DNA from: UWMA-0277 sp965183885
GTDB lineage: Bacteria > Bacteroidota > Bacteroidia > Flavobacteriales > BACL11
Length of the DNA: 64,000 bases
Direction of reading: 5' to 3'
NCBI GenBank assembly: GCA_965183885.1
Contig: OZ238992.1
Span: forward strand, 1,612,001 to 1,676,000
Numbering within the stretch: position 1 is the first letter of the stretch; every line of letters begins with the position of its first letter. The position numbers and the translations under genes were made by a program. Shown here in pieces: positions 7,919 through 17,177 of the stretch. Below the pieces are notes generated by a model. It did not search any database, had not been told where the DNA came from, and worked only from the letters and a program-made list of their open reading frames with translations.

Positions 7919-9170
7919 TTCTAAATAATCTGTTCCATCTTATTTTCTTCAATCCTTTTGCGTTTTTATCCCAACTCATCCAAACGAAAAGTGCTTTTCC
8001 AACAATATGGTTTTCAGGAACAAATCCCCACATTCTGCTATCTGCTGAATTGTGCCTGTTGTCTCCCATCATCCAAAAATAGTCCATAGCAAAAGTATAA
8101 GTATTGCTTAGCGTATCATTGATGTAAATTTCACCTTCTATAACTTCTAATTTATTATTTTCATAACGCTCAATAATATCTTTGTAAAGAGGAAGGTTTG
8201 TTGTAGTAAGGTCAATAGTTGTTCCAGCAGCAGGAACAGTTATAGGGCCATAATTATCTACATTCCAATTATGGTTTTTGTTATGCGGAAAGATATTAGA
8301 GGAATATTGTCCTGCTTTTTCTATTTGCTTGTTAACAGCAGTAACATTTGGAAATTGTTGTATGGCATCCTTACTAGCATCAGTAAGGTTTAAAATATAT
8401 TCATTTTGGTTACGACCATATCCACCTTCAGTGATGTCATATTTTTCATATAAGATATTAGGATTTAAACCAGCCCCTTTTGTGCTTACATCATATTTCC
8501 ATTGTTTTTTCATGCCTTCAGGTTCTTCTTGAGGAGCATCATTAACCATTAGCTGAGCATTTACAACTTCTATTTTATCACCAGGAATTCCTACACATCT
8601 TTTTACATAGTTTTCCTTTTTATCAACTGGCCTTCCAAGAGTTTCAGCAGGGTAATTAAATACGACACAATCGTTTCTTTCAATACCTCCTAAGCCTTTC
8701 ATACGATGGTAAGGTAACTTTACAGATTCAGTATATGATTTTCCTCCTACAACTGGCATAGTATGGTGTACAAGTGGAAAAGCAACAGGAGTCATAGGAA
8801 CTCTTGGTCCGTAACTTACCTTGCTTACAAATAGAAAATCACCAATAAGCATTGATTTTTCCATTGATGAAGTAGGGATAGTATAAGCTTCGATAAGGAA
8901 AGTACGTAATAGGGTAGCAGCTATAACTGCAAAACCAATAGCATCAATCCAACTTCTTACTTCAGTTTTTTTCTTTTTAGGTTTCTTTACTCTTTTTTTC
9001 CAGAAGGTATAGTTAAAGGTTTTCCAGAATAAAAAATCTGCAACAAATAAAGGAATAAAGTATAACCATTCACCTTCTATTAAATAAATAAATGCCGTCC
9101 AAGCAATGGCAAATATTATAAATGCTACTATTTTAAAGAATTTCCCTAATTGTTCTTTTATTTTTTTCAT
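7908..9170 (-). CDS. lepB: Signal peptidase I
   Basis: Removes signal peptides from exported proteins at the inner membrane. 420 residues, with N-terminal membrane segments (about 12-46) and another at 74-92. The catalytic serine is in IPTSSMEKSM (Ser 102), the catalytic lysine in KENYVKRCVGIPGDKIEV, and the C-terminal box is MMGDNRHNSADSRMWGFVP. About 130 residues are inserted between the lysine box and the GDNR box, which makes it much longer than the 250-320 residues usual in other bacteria; long forms are common in Bacteroidota. It sits 27 bases after dapB. Confidence 0.96.
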   Translation of the reverse strand: MKKIKEQLGKFFKIVAFIIFAIAWTAFIYLIEGEWLYFIPLFVADFLFWKTFNYTFWKKRVKKPKKKKTEVRSWIDAIGFAVIAATLLRTFLIEAYTIPTSSMEKSMLIGDFLFVSKVSYGPRVPMTPVAFPLVHHTMPVVGGKSYTESVKLPYHRMKGLGGIERNDCVVFNYPAETLGRPVDKKENYVKRCVGIPGDKIEVVNAQLMVNDAPQEEPEGMKKQWKYDVSTKGAGLNPNILYEKYDITEGGYGRNQNEYILNLTDASKDAIQQFPNVTAVNKQIEKAGQYSSNIFPHNKNHNWNVDNYGPITVPAAGTTIDLTTTNLPLYKDIIERYENNKLEVIEGEIYINDTLSNTYTFAMDYFWMMGDNRHNSADSRMWGFVPENHIVGKALFVWMSWDKNAKGLKKIRWNRLFRSVK

Positions 9171-9197
9171 ATTCTATTTTAACGCTTTTTTTATTTT

Positions 9198-9866
9198 TTA
9201 TTGTGCAAGTACATCTTTCATACTAAAGATGCCTTTTTTACCTACAATCCATTCTGCTGCAATAAGTGCACCCATAGCAAAACCATCACGATTTTTTGCA
9301 GTATGTTTTATTTCTATTTCATCAACTAATGAGTCGTATTTTATGATGTGTGTTCCAGGAACATCTCCAATTCTTTCAGCAGTAATTGCTGTGGTATTAT
9401 TTAATACTTCATCCATTTGCTCTCCTAAAGTTTTGGCAGTTCCACTAGGGGAATCTAATTTTTTGGTATGATGAATTTCATGAAGACTACTTTTGTAATT
9501 ATGATTTTTCATCAGCTTAGCTAAGATTTTATTGAGCTCAAAAAATAGGTTTACCCCTAAGCTAAAGTTAGAAGCGTAAAGAAATGCTCCTTTTTTAGCT
9601 GTACATAAAGCTTCAATTTTATCTAGTTGGTTTAGCCATCCTGTGGTGCCCGAAATAATAGGGATGCCGTTGTTTATTGCATGACTAATGTTTGTAACAG
9701 CAGTAGTTGGGATGCTAAAATCAATAGCAACATCAGCCTTACTTAAATCTAGCGTTTCTGCTGGTTGTTTACTTGATGAAGTAAGGATAATTGTATGTCC
9801 TCTTTCAATGGCAAGTTCGCTAATGCGTTTCCCCATTCTTCCATTACCTAAAATTGCAATTTTCAT
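9198..9866 (-). CDS. dapB: 4-hydroxy-tetrahydrodipicolinate reductase
   Basis: NAD(P)H-dependent step of the lysine and diaminopimelate pathway, which supplies peptidoglycan. The Rossmann motif GNGRMGKRI is at residues 7-15. VAIDFSIPTT, ISGTTGW, ASNFSLGVN and the catalytic EIHHTKKLDSPSGTAKTL are all present. At 222 residues it is shorter than the E. coli enzyme (273), but the core is complete. A promoter box ends 4 bases before the ATG, overlapping the end of the preceding DUF5683 gene, so it may also be expressed from its own leaderless transcript. Confidence 0.95.
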   Translation of the reverse strand: MKIAILGNGRMGKRISELAIERGHTIILTSSSKQPAETLDLSKADVAIDFSIPTTAVTNISHAINNGIPIISGTTGWLNQLDKIEALCTAKKGAFLYASNFSLGVNLFFELNKILAKLMKNHNYKSSLHEIHHTKKLDSPSGTAKTLGEQMDEVLNNTTAITAERIGDVPGTHIIKYDSLVDEIEIKHTAKNRDGFAMGALIAAEWIVGKKGIFSMKDVLAQ

Positions 9867-9870
9867 TTGG

Positions 9871-9878
9871 CAAATTTA
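9871..9878 (-). promoter_or_regulatory. -7 box immediately before dapB
   Basis: Minus-strand TAAATTTG matches TAnnTTTG and is followed by only 4 bases before the dapB ATG. Transcription would begin at or next to the start codon. The box overlaps the stop of the upstream DUF5683 gene. Confidence 0.45.
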
Positions 9879-10379
9879 TAATTTAAATGATAAGGAAAGA
9901 CCGCTTGCATTTTCTTTTGCCATATAGACAGGTTGTATGCGAAGGCTAATGTCTTCACTTACATCATACTCAAATAGATGAGCGCTTACAGAGGCATCAA
10001 CAATATTAAGGATGTAAGTCATTGTAAACAGTAAGGCAGATATTTCTCTATTCCTTCTGGAAAGATCAATAGCTTCCCTAAGTTGAGCATCAGTATAGTT
10101 AATATTGTCTGAATTGTCTCCTGCTATTCTGTTAAGATAAGCATCTTTGTAGTGGTTGTAGTAATCATTACTTTCCTTAAAGTAATAGGCAGATGTAGCT
10201 AGTCCTGCATAAATGATAGGAATTTTCCAGTATTTTTCAGCGTATACTTGTCCTGCTCCTGGGATAATTGCAGAATATAAACCTGCTTTCTTTGGTACTT
10301 TTACAGCAGACTCTTGAGCTGAAGCTGTAAAGGTATAAAGTAGTAATATACTGAGGATAATTTTTTTCAAATTCAACAC
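9876..10379 (-). CDS. DUF5683 domain-containing protein
   Basis: 167 residues with a signal peptide (LKKIILSILLLYTFTASAQ) followed by the conserved KKAGLYSAIIPGAGQVYAEKYWKIPIIYAGL block and a second hydrophobic stretch (ISALLFTMTYILNIVDASV). This is the DUF5683 pattern found next to parAB in many Bacteroidota. It is probably an envelope protein. The function is unknown; the constant link with parB and dapB suggests a role connected with the envelope or cell cycle, which is inference only. Confidence 0.87.
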   Translation of the reverse strand: MLNLKKIILSILLLYTFTASAQESAVKVPKKAGLYSAIIPGAGQVYAEKYWKIPIIYAGLATSAYYFKESNDYYNHYKDAYLNRIAGDNSDNINYTDAQLREAIDLSRRNREISALLFTMTYILNIVDASVSAHLFEYDVSEDISLRIQPVYMAKENASGLSLSFKL

Positions 10380-10381
10380 TT

Positions 10382-11293
10382 TTAGCTATTTATAATTTCA
10401 AATATTTTGGCTAAATCTTCATCATTGTTAAAAGGAATAATGAGTTTTCCTTTTCCTTTTTTATTTCTTTTTAATTCTACTTCTTTATCTAGGTTTCTGG
10501 ATAAATCATGTACTAACTTTTGTTGGGCAAAAGGTAGTGGGTTTGCAGTTGTTGTTTTCTTAACTTTTGAAGTTCTTTTGTAAGTACTGTTAGAAAACTC
10601 TTTTACTATTTGTTCTACCTCTCTAACAGAATAACCATTAGCAATAGCATCATTATAGATGTTGAGTTGCGTGTCTTTATTTTTAACATTAATTAAGGCT
10701 CTAGCATGCCCAGTACTAATAAGACCTTCAGATAATCCTTTTTGGATTTCAACAGGAAGCTTTAATAAACGTAAGAAATTGGTTACAGTAGTTCTGTTTT
10801 TTCCTACACGCTCGCTACACTTTTCTTGGGTTAGCCCCAGCTCATCAATTAGTCTTTGGTAGGATAAGGCTACTTCAATAGGGTTAAGTTGTTCTCTTTG
10901 TATATTCTCAACCAAGGCCATCTCAAGCATTTCTTGGTCATTTGCAATACGAACATAAGCAGGAATTTTACTAAGTCCTGCTAATTGAGAAGCTCTAAAT
11001 CTTCTTTCTCCAGAAATTAGTTGGTATTTATTATAACCTAGCTTACGAACGGTTATAGGTTGTATAATTCCTAATTGCTCAATAGATGCTGATAGTTCGT
11101 GTAACCTTTCTTGGTCAAACTCAGTTCTTGGCTGAAAGGGATTAGTTTCAATTTCACTTATCAGAATTTCATGTGTTTGTCCCGTAGCTAAGTCTTTATT
11201 TTCTTTTGGGTTTTCAGTAGAAATGTTAGTAGTGTTATTGCTGCCTAATATTGCAGAAAGTCCTTTTCCTAATGATCCTTTTTTCTTTGTCAT
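10382..11293 (-). CDS. parB: Chromosome partitioning protein ParB
   Basis: Binds parS sites near the origin and, with ParA, segregates chromosomes. 303 residues: the parB box begins ISEIETNPFQPRTEFD, followed by the CTPase motif GERRFRASQLAGL, a helix-turn-helix around GKNRTTVTNFLRLLKLP, and a C-terminal dimer domain. The gene starts 4 bases after parA ends. I looked for a TGTTTCACGTGAAACA-like parS in the intergenic DNA and did not see one. Confidence 0.96.
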   Translation of the reverse strand: MTKKKGSLGKGLSAILGSNNTTNISTENPKENKDLATGQTHEILISEIETNPFQPRTEFDQERLHELSASIEQLGIIQPITVRKLGYNKYQLISGERRFRASQLAGLSKIPAYVRIANDQEMLEMALVENIQREQLNPIEVALSYQRLIDELGLTQEKCSERVGKNRTTVTNFLRLLKLPVEIQKGLSEGLISTGHARALINVKNKDTQLNIYNDAIANGYSVREVEQIVKEFSNSTYKRTSKVKKTTTANPLPFAQQKLVHDLSRNLDKEVELKRNKKGKGKLIIPFNNDEDLAKIFEIINS

Positions 11294-11297
11294 ACTA

Positions 11298-12080
11298 TTA
11301 TATTTCTGCCGTTACAGGTTCTAATTTTTTTAATAATTCATTAGCTAAGTTTAGGTAGTTTATCGCTCCTTTACTTGCAGCATCATGTATTACAATTGTT
11401 TCTCCATAAGAAGGTGATTCTCCTAAGCGTACATTTCTATGAATTATTGTCTTAAATACCATATCTTGGAAATGTGTTTTTACTTCTTCAACTACTTGGT
11501 TTGATAATCGTAAACGAGTATCGTACATAGTAAGTAGTAAGCCTTCAATAATTAAATCATTATTTAGCCTTTGTTGCACAATTTTTATGGTGTTTAATAA
11601 TTTCCCTAATCCTTCTAGAGCAAAATATTCACATTGAATAGGGATAATTACTGCATCGGAAGCTGCTAGGGCATTTAAAGTAAGTAATCCTAAAGATGGT
11701 GCGCAATCAATAATAATATAGTCGTAATCATCACGAATAGAAGCAAGTACTTTTTTCATTCGGTACTCACGCTCTTCTAAATCTACAAGCTCTAGTTCAG
11801 CTCCAACTAAATCAATATTTGCAGGTAATAAATCAAGGTTTGGGCTTTTTGTAGTTACAATTGAGTTTTTAGCTGTTGTAGACCCGATTAAGCATTCGTA
11901 TATTCCATTCTTAATCTCTCTTGGGTCGTGTCCTACTCCTGATGTGGCATTAGCTTGAGGATCAGCATCAATTAATAATATTTTCTTTTCTAAAACCCCT
12001 AAACTTCCAGCCAAATTCATAGCAGTAGTAGTTTTTCCTACTCCTCCTTTTTGATTTGCTATAGCTATTATTCTTCCCAT
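11298..12080 (-). CDS. parA: Chromosome partitioning ATPase ParA
   Basis: 260 residues with the deviant Walker A motif KGGVGKTTTAMNLAG near the N-terminus, the LLIDADPQANAT motif, and the Walker B-like YIIIDCAPSLGLLTLNAL. It binds DNA as an ATP dimer and moves ParB-parS complexes. First gene of the parAB-DUF5683-dapB-lepB-wbqC block. The 235 bases upstream (12081-12315) are very AT-rich; they presumably hold the promoter, but I found no confident box. Confidence 0.97.
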   Translation of the reverse strand: MGRIIAIANQKGGVGKTTTAMNLAGSLGVLEKKILLIDADPQANATSGVGHDPREIKNGIYECLIGSTTAKNSIVTTKSPNLDLLPANIDLVGAELELVDLEEREYRMKKVLASIRDDYDYIIIDCAPSLGLLTLNALAASDAVIIPIQCEYFALEGLGKLLNTIKIVQQRLNNDLIIEGLLLTMYDTRLRLSNQVVEEVKTHFQDMVFKTIIHRNVRLGESPSYGETIVIHDAASKGAINYLNLANELLKKLEPVTAEI

Positions 12081-12315
12081 TTATAGTGTTGTTTTTTTAC
12101 GGCTATAAAAGTAGTATGCAAAGCTTTAAAATCAATTTTCTTTTAATGCTGAATTATCAACAAAAAATAGGAGTTGTTAAGAAAAAATAAGGCTTTTAGT
12201 TGTTTTGTAAAAATAAGATAAGAGCTAAATAGTATAAAATTATAGTGTTGATTTTTAAGAGTTAAAATAGAATTTTAATACTTAAAAGAATAGTTTTTTT
12301 GTATGTGTTTGAGGT

Positions 12316-12678
12316 TTACTCGTCTCCTAAATCATCAAAACTTACTTCTGTGAAATCAGTAGAAGGTAGGTCTTTTGTTTCATCTTTTGCTTCAGTTTTA
12401 GGAGCTTTTTCAGAAATGATGTCTTCTCCTTTTTCTTTAATGATATAATCACTCACTTCAGCAAGGGCATCTTTAAAATTAGAAAAATCTTCTTTATAGA
12501 GGTATATTTTGTGTTTTTTGTAAAATGGTGTTCCATCTTCATTAAAGTCTCTTTTACTCTCAGTAATCGTTAGGTAATAGTCTTCTGCCTTTGTTGATCT
12601 TACATCAAAAAAGTAAGTTCTTCTCCCTGCACGAATCGATTTTGAAAAAATATCTTCCATATCTCTCTTGTCCGCCAT
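12316..12678 (-). CDS. PUR-domain DNA/RNA-binding protein (DUF3276)
   Basis: 120 residues. The pattern IFSKSIRAGRRTYFFDVRSTKAEDYYLTITESKRDF, with the KKHKIYLYKEDFSNFKDAL second half, forms one PUR repeat as in Bacteroidota DUF3276 proteins and the spirochaete nucleic-acid-binding protein of the PUR-alpha family. It is followed by an acidic Asp/Glu-rich tail of about 35 residues. It probably binds single-stranded nucleic acid; targets are unknown. It is alone, with its own promoter box 31 bases upstream. Confidence 0.88.
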   Translation of the reverse strand: MADKRDMEDIFSKSIRAGRRTYFFDVRSTKAEDYYLTITESKRDFNEDGTPFYKKHKIYLYKEDFSNFKDALAEVSDYIIKEKGEDIISEKAPKTEAKDETKDLPSTDFTEVSFDDLGDE

Positions 12679-12709
12679 CTGTAATTTTTTAGCTGATTTA
12701 TATTAAAGC

Positions 12710-12717
12710 CAAATATA
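12710..12717 (-). promoter_or_regulatory. -7 box of the PUR-domain gene
   Basis: Minus-strand TATATTTG is a full TAnnTTTG match, ending 31 bases before the ATG. Confidence 0.55.
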
Positions 12718-12779
12718 CTAAAAAAATGGATATGTAGTTTTTGCAGTTAATAAGCTAAGAAATTATTAGTAGTAGCTTG

Positions 12780-14531
12780 TTACTCTATGTTATTTTGACT
12801 TTGATGCATTTGCTGGTAGAATCCTTCAGATTTTAATAGTTCTTGATGGTTTCCTTTTTCTGTTATCTTTCCTTTGTCCATTACAATAATTTGGTTTGCA
12901 TCCTTTATGCTTGCAACTCTATGGCTTATGATAATACTAGTTTTATTTTTAGTTTCTAGTTTTAAATTATGAAGTATCTTTTGTTCTTTATTTGCATCAA
13001 TAGCCGATAAACAATCATCAAAAATATATAAATCAGGATTTTTGTAAAAAGTTCGAGCAATAGCTAGTCTTTGTCTTTGTCCTCCAGATAGTTGTATGCC
13101 TCTTTCCCCAATAACAGTATCAAACCCATCATTAAAATTATTTATTTCATCAAGTATTTCTGCTTTTCTTGCAGCTTCTATTATTTTATCTTCATTAATT
13201 GTATTGCTTGAAAAAGCAATATTTTCTTTTATAGTTCCTGAGAATAAGTATCCATCTTGAGGAACATATCCAATTGCAGTACGAAGGTTGTTTAAATTTA
13301 AGTTTTGAATTTGGGTTTCTCTAAAGGTTATTGTTCCGTTTGTAGTGTCATAGAGTCGGCAAATTAAATTTGCAATAGTTGTTTTTCCACTACCTGTTTT
13401 CCCAAATATTCCTAAAGTTTTACCCTCATTTATTGTAAAGTTGATACTGTTTAGGGCTTGGATGTTAGTGTCATCATAGCGTAAACTAACATTGTTAAAT
13501 TTAATATCTCCCTTTATAGGGGTGTCTTCTTTTGCAGTGTTTTTAATCTTAGGAGTTAAGTGTAGAAATTTATTGATTCTTTCTTGTGATGCAGCTGCTC
13601 GTTGTATTAGTGATGTAATCCACCCTATAGAAGCAACTGGCCAAGCTAACATATTTACATAGATAATGAACTCGGCAATATTTCCAGTACTAATATTTCC
13701 TTTAAAACTTTCAAGTCCCCCAATATAAACGGTAAGCACTGTGCTAAAGCCTATCATTGTAATAATTAATGGAAAAAATAAAGCTTCAACTTTTACTAAG
13801 TGTAGTTGTTTTTGAGTGTATTTTCTGCAGCTATTAATAAACTGAATCCATGCATTTTTCTCATTAGTAAATGCTTTAGTAATTTGTATTCCTGAAAAGG
13901 TTTCTTGTGCTATAGTTGTAATTTCAGAAAGTTGGGCTTGTACTTTTTCACTTTTTTTATTAATATTATTACTCACGAAATAGACTGATATAGCAAGGAA
14001 TGGTAAAGGTAAAAGAACATAAAAAGTAAGAGTAGGGCTAATGCTTATCATTTTGCTAATTACTAATGAAAATAGGACTACAATGTTAATAGCATACATT
14101 AGTGCTGGACCTAAATACATTCTTACTTTACTTACATCTTCAGATATTCTATTCATTAAGTCACCTGTTTTATTCTTTTTATAAAACGAAATGCTTAGTT
14201 CCTGATACTTTTTGTAAATCTCATTTTTAAGATCGTATTCTATTTTTCGAGACATAACAATAATTGTTTGTCGCATAAAGTACATAAATACTCCTTTTAG
14301 TAAAGCAAAAGCAACAATAAGGCTGCCGTATTTTAGTAATGTAATTCGGGTGCTTGATATTGCATTTTCTTCTTGAGTATTTATAGCCTCAATAATAGCA
14401 TCAAAAGCTTTACGAACAAATTCCGCAGGGTAAATAGCAAAAAGATTAGCAACTACAATTAAGAAAGCACCAATACTTAGTAGTTTGCGATATTTCCAAA
14501 AAAATTTATTGAGATAAAATAAGTGTTTCAT
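12780..14531 (-). CDS. ABC transporter, fused permease and ATPase (exporter type)
   Basis: 583 residues: six membrane helices (about 1-310), then a nucleotide-binding domain with GIFGKTGSGKTTIANLICR (Walker A), LSGGQRQRLAIARTFY (signature) and IIISHRVASI (H-loop). The Walker B reads LYIFDDCLSAID, with Asp in place of the usual catalytic Glu (bases 13014-13019). Asp at this place is known from the MdlA/BmrC-type half of heterodimeric exporters. The substrate cannot be predicted; drugs or lipids are typical. No partner half-transporter lies next to it. Confidence 0.93.
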   Translation of the reverse strand: MKHLFYLNKFFWKYRKLLSIGAFLIVVANLFAIYPAEFVRKAFDAIIEAINTQEENAISSTRITLLKYGSLIVAFALLKGVFMYFMRQTIIVMSRKIEYDLKNEIYKKYQELSISFYKKNKTGDLMNRISEDVSKVRMYLGPALMYAINIVVLFSLVISKMISISPTLTFYVLLPLPFLAISVYFVSNNINKKSEKVQAQLSEITTIAQETFSGIQITKAFTNEKNAWIQFINSCRKYTQKQLHLVKVEALFFPLIITMIGFSTVLTVYIGGLESFKGNISTGNIAEFIIYVNMLAWPVASIGWITSLIQRAAASQERINKFLHLTPKIKNTAKEDTPIKGDIKFNNVSLRYDDTNIQALNSINFTINEGKTLGIFGKTGSGKTTIANLICRLYDTTNGTITFRETQIQNLNLNNLRTAIGYVPQDGYLFSGTIKENIAFSSNTINEDKIIEAARKAEILDEINNFNDGFDTVIGERGIQLSGGQRQRLAIARTFYKNPDLYIFDDCLSAIDANKEQKILHNLKLETKNKTSIIISHRVASIKDANQIIVMDKGKITEKGNHQELLKSEGFYQQMHQSQNNIE

Positions 14532-14560
14532 TAATTGGTGTACTAGTTTAATAGGAAAGC

Positions 14561-14568
14561 CAAAAATA
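14561..14568 (-). promoter_or_regulatory. -7 box of the ABC exporter gene
   Basis: Minus-strand TATTTTTG matches TAnnTTTG and ends 29 bases before the ATG at 14531. Confidence 0.45.
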
Positions 14569-14657
14569 ATAAGTAAATTCGCGACCCATTTAAAATATAG
14601 AAAAAATATTATTTTAAAAAGGATTATCTGATTAGAGAATATAATTTAAGAAGCAAT

Positions 14658-15749
14658 ATGATAGCAGAAAAGACAGGAATAACAGAGACTAATAACGGTT
14701 TAGTAGTTGGAAAAATGAGTTTGATGGGGCATGAACAAGTAGTTTTTTGCCAAGATAAGGAAACTGGACTAAAAGCAATTATTGCTATACATAACACTAC
14801 ATTAGGTCCTGCATTAGGAGGAACAAGAATGTGGGATTATGATAATGAAGGCCAAGCTATTGAGGATGTTTTAAGATTATCAAGAGGAATGTCGTTTAAA
14901 GCTGCAATTTCTGGTTTGGAATTAGGTGGTGGTAAGGCTGTAATTATAGGTGATGCTAAAACTGAAAAGACGGAAGCTTTAATGCGTAAGTTTGGTGAGT
15001 TTGTTGATAGTTTAGGAGGTAAGTATATTACAGCAGAAGATGTAGGAATGAGTACTAAGGATATGGAGTATGTGCGTATGGAAACAAAGCATGTTACTGG
15101 AATTCCAGAGAGTATGGGAGGTAGTGGAGACCCTTCTCCTGTAACAGCATTTGGAGTATATATGGGAATGAAAGCATCTGCAAAATACAAATGGGGTAGT
15201 GATAACTTAGATGGAAAAACTGTAGTTGTTCAAGGTATAGGTCATGTAGGAGAAAACCTTGTAAAACATCTTTCTGAAGAAGGAGCAAAAGTAATTATTA
15301 ACGATATTAACGAAGTAAGATTGGCTGAACTAGCTGAGCAATATGGAGCTGAGATTGTTATGGGAGATGCTATTTTTGATTTAGATATGGATATTTATGC
15401 TCCTTGTGCTTTAGGTGCAACAGTAAATCCTAATACTATTTCTCGTTTAAAGTGTGAAATTATTGCTGGAGCAGCAAATAACCAGTTAGCTGATGAAAAT
15501 AGAGATGGACAGTTATGTGCAGATAAAGGCATTATTTATGCTCCTGATTTCTTAATTAATGCTGGAGGGTTAATTAATGTATATTCTGAAATTAAAGGAT
15601 ATGATAGAGAGCATTCAATAAATCAAACAAGAGAGATTTATAATACTACTCTTGAGATATTAAAGAAAGCTGAGATGGATGGAATAACAACTCATGCAGC
15701 TGCTTTAGAGATTGCTGAGCAAAGAATTGCTGATAGAAAGAATCAATAA
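14658..15749 (+). CDS. Leucine dehydrogenase (Glu/Leu/Phe/Val dehydrogenase family)
   Basis: 363 residues. The glycine-rich GLELGGGKAVIIGD contains the catalytic lysine of the family, preceded by ALGGTRMWDY and LSRGMSFKAAIS. The NAD-binding domain has VVVQGIGHVGENLVKHL, and IIAGAANNQLAD follows. It oxidatively deaminates branched-chain amino acids, or makes them in reverse. Length and motifs fit leucine or valine dehydrogenase rather than the longer glutamate enzyme. nusB starts 2 bases after it, so the two are co-transcribed. Confidence 0.93.
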   Translation: MIAEKTGITETNNGLVVGKMSLMGHEQVVFCQDKETGLKAIIAIHNTTLGPALGGTRMWDYDNEGQAIEDVLRLSRGMSFKAAISGLELGGGKAVIIGDAKTEKTEALMRKFGEFVDSLGGKYITAEDVGMSTKDMEYVRMETKHVTGIPESMGGSGDPSPVTAFGVYMGMKASAKYKWGSDNLDGKTVVVQGIGHVGENLVKHLSEEGAKVIINDINEVRLAELAEQYGAEIVMGDAIFDLDMDIYAPCALGATVNPNTISRLKCEIIAGAANNQLADENRDGQLCADKGIIYAPDFLINAGGLINVYSEIKGYDREHSINQTREIYNTTLEILKKAEMDGITTHAAALEIAEQRIADRKNQ

Positions 15750-15751
15750 GT

Positions 15752-16681
15752 ATGCTAAGTAGAAGACATATTAGATTAAAAGTGATGCAATCTTTATATG
15801 CTTATTTTTCAGCAAAGGATAATAATATGCCTGTTGCTGAAAGAGCAATGTTAAAGCATATAGAGGAGGTTGTAGAATTAAATTTAGTAGTTATTGCACT
15901 TATGGTAGAGTTGGTGAAATATGCTGATAATTTCATGGATGATGGAAAGAAAAAGCATTTACCTACTGAAGCTGATTTAATGCCTAAAAGGCGTTTTGTT
16001 GATAATGACTTAATTCACTTACTTAGAGGAGATGCTGCTTTAATGGATAAAGTGAGTAAGGTATCTGGTATTTGGTTAAAAAATGATCATGATATAGTTC
16101 GTAAATTATTTAAAGACCTTTATCAATCAGAATTGTATAAGAACTATGTTAATAATGAAAATACAAATATTGATATTGATCAGAAGTTTTTTGTAAATGC
16201 ACTAAATGATATTATCCTTAATAATGAATTAGTACACCATATAATAGAAGAAAGAAGTATCTATTGGACTGATGATTTACCATTTGTTGCCACTATTATT
16301 ATGGGACATCTTAAAACAAAAGGGAATATGAACCCTAAAGGAGTGTTTAAGGATAATACTGATAAAGAATTTGCTTTAAAATTATTTAGAAATACCATAA
16401 ATAACAATAAAGAATACGAAGGTATTATTGTAAAGTTTGCAAAAAACTGGGAACTAGATCGTATTGCAATAATGGACCAGTTATTCTTAAAAATGGCTTT
16501 TGCAGAGATATTAAGTATGGAAGATTTGCCTGTTAAAGTTTCTATGAATGAGTATATTGAAATTGCAAAGTATTATAGTACTCCTAAGAGTAAACTCTTT
16601 GTTAATGGTCTTTTAGATAATGCAGTAAGGTCTTTTACTAAGGAAGGGAAAATTAAAAAGATAGGTAGAGGCTTAATCTAA
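15752..16681 (+). CDS. nusB: Transcription antitermination factor NusB
   Basis: 309 residues. It begins LSRRHIRLKVMQSLYAYF, the NusB RNA-binding start, and ends with the conserved NusB fold around DRIAIMDQLFLKMAFAEIL, VSMNEYIEIAKYYSTPKSKLFVNGLLDN. It is about twice as long as E. coli NusB (139), because of a middle insertion; the long form is usual in Bacteroidota. It takes part in rRNA antitermination. It sits between the leucine dehydrogenase gene and the DUF1573-yajC-ybbR genes. Confidence 0.95.
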   Translation: MLSRRHIRLKVMQSLYAYFSAKDNNMPVAERAMLKHIEEVVELNLVVIALMVELVKYADNFMDDGKKKHLPTEADLMPKRRFVDNDLIHLLRGDAALMDKVSKVSGIWLKNDHDIVRKLFKDLYQSELYKNYVNNENTNIDIDQKFFVNALNDIILNNELVHHIIEERSIYWTDDLPFVATIIMGHLKTKGNMNPKGVFKDNTDKEFALKLFRNTINNNKEYEGIIVKFAKNWELDRIAIMDQLFLKMAFAEILSMEDLPVKVSMNEYIEIAKYYSTPKSKLFVNGLLDNAVRSFTKEGKIKKIGRGLI

Positions 16682-16715
16682 AAGATTATCTTTAATTTTG
16701 AAATCAAAAATAAAA

Positions 16716-17174
16716 ATGTTAAGATTTACATATATTATAATATTAGCAGTTCTTGTTGGGTGTAGTAATTCTCCTTCAGAAGGAAAAAGTATAACAACTG
16801 ATTTAGTAAGTAGTCCTTTGTCAGCTAGTAGTAAAGCGGTTAAGGTTGATGTTCCTGAAATTGAGATGGAAGAAGTTGAATTTAACTTTGGAGAGCTAGT
16901 ACAGGGTGAGTCTGTAACTCATGACTTTATTCTTAAAAATGTAGGAGAAGGAGCGTTAATAATAAGTGCAGCAAAAGGAAGTTGTGGATGTACTGTTCCT
17001 CAATGGCCAAAAGAGCCTATTGCACAAGGAGAAGAAGCTATAATTAAAGTGACTTTTAATAGTGTTTCAAAACAAGGGAAACAAAGAAAGACAGTAACCT
17101 TGGTAACCAATGCGATACCAAATACTAAAGTATTAACAATAAGCGGGAATATAATTGTTCCTGAAAATAAATAA
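16716..17174 (+). CDS. DUF1573 lipoprotein
   Basis: 152 residues from the ATG at 16716; an upstream TTG is in frame but would spoil the signal peptide. LRFTYIIILAVLVGCSN is a lipoprotein signal with the lipobox LVGC. The body holds the DUF1573 pattern: FNFGELVQGESVTHDFILKNVGEGALIISAAKGSCGCTVPQWP, an immunoglobulin-like beta domain with a CGC motif. It is an envelope-anchored protein of unknown role. It lies in the usual Bacteroidota setting between nusB and yajC. Confidence 0.9.
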   Translation: MLRFTYIIILAVLVGCSNSPSEGKSITTDLVSSPLSASSKAVKVDVPEIEMEEVEFNFGELVQGESVTHDFILKNVGEGALIISAAKGSCGCTVPQWPKEPIAQGEEAIIKVTFNSVSKQGKQRKTVTLVTNAIPNTKVLTISGNIIVPENK

Positions 17175-17177
17175 ATT

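Noticed and set aside
12081..12315. Possible parS site or replication origin next to parA
   Set aside because: No TGTTTCACGTGAAACA-like palindrome and no cluster of DnaA boxes visible; AT-richness alone is not evidence.
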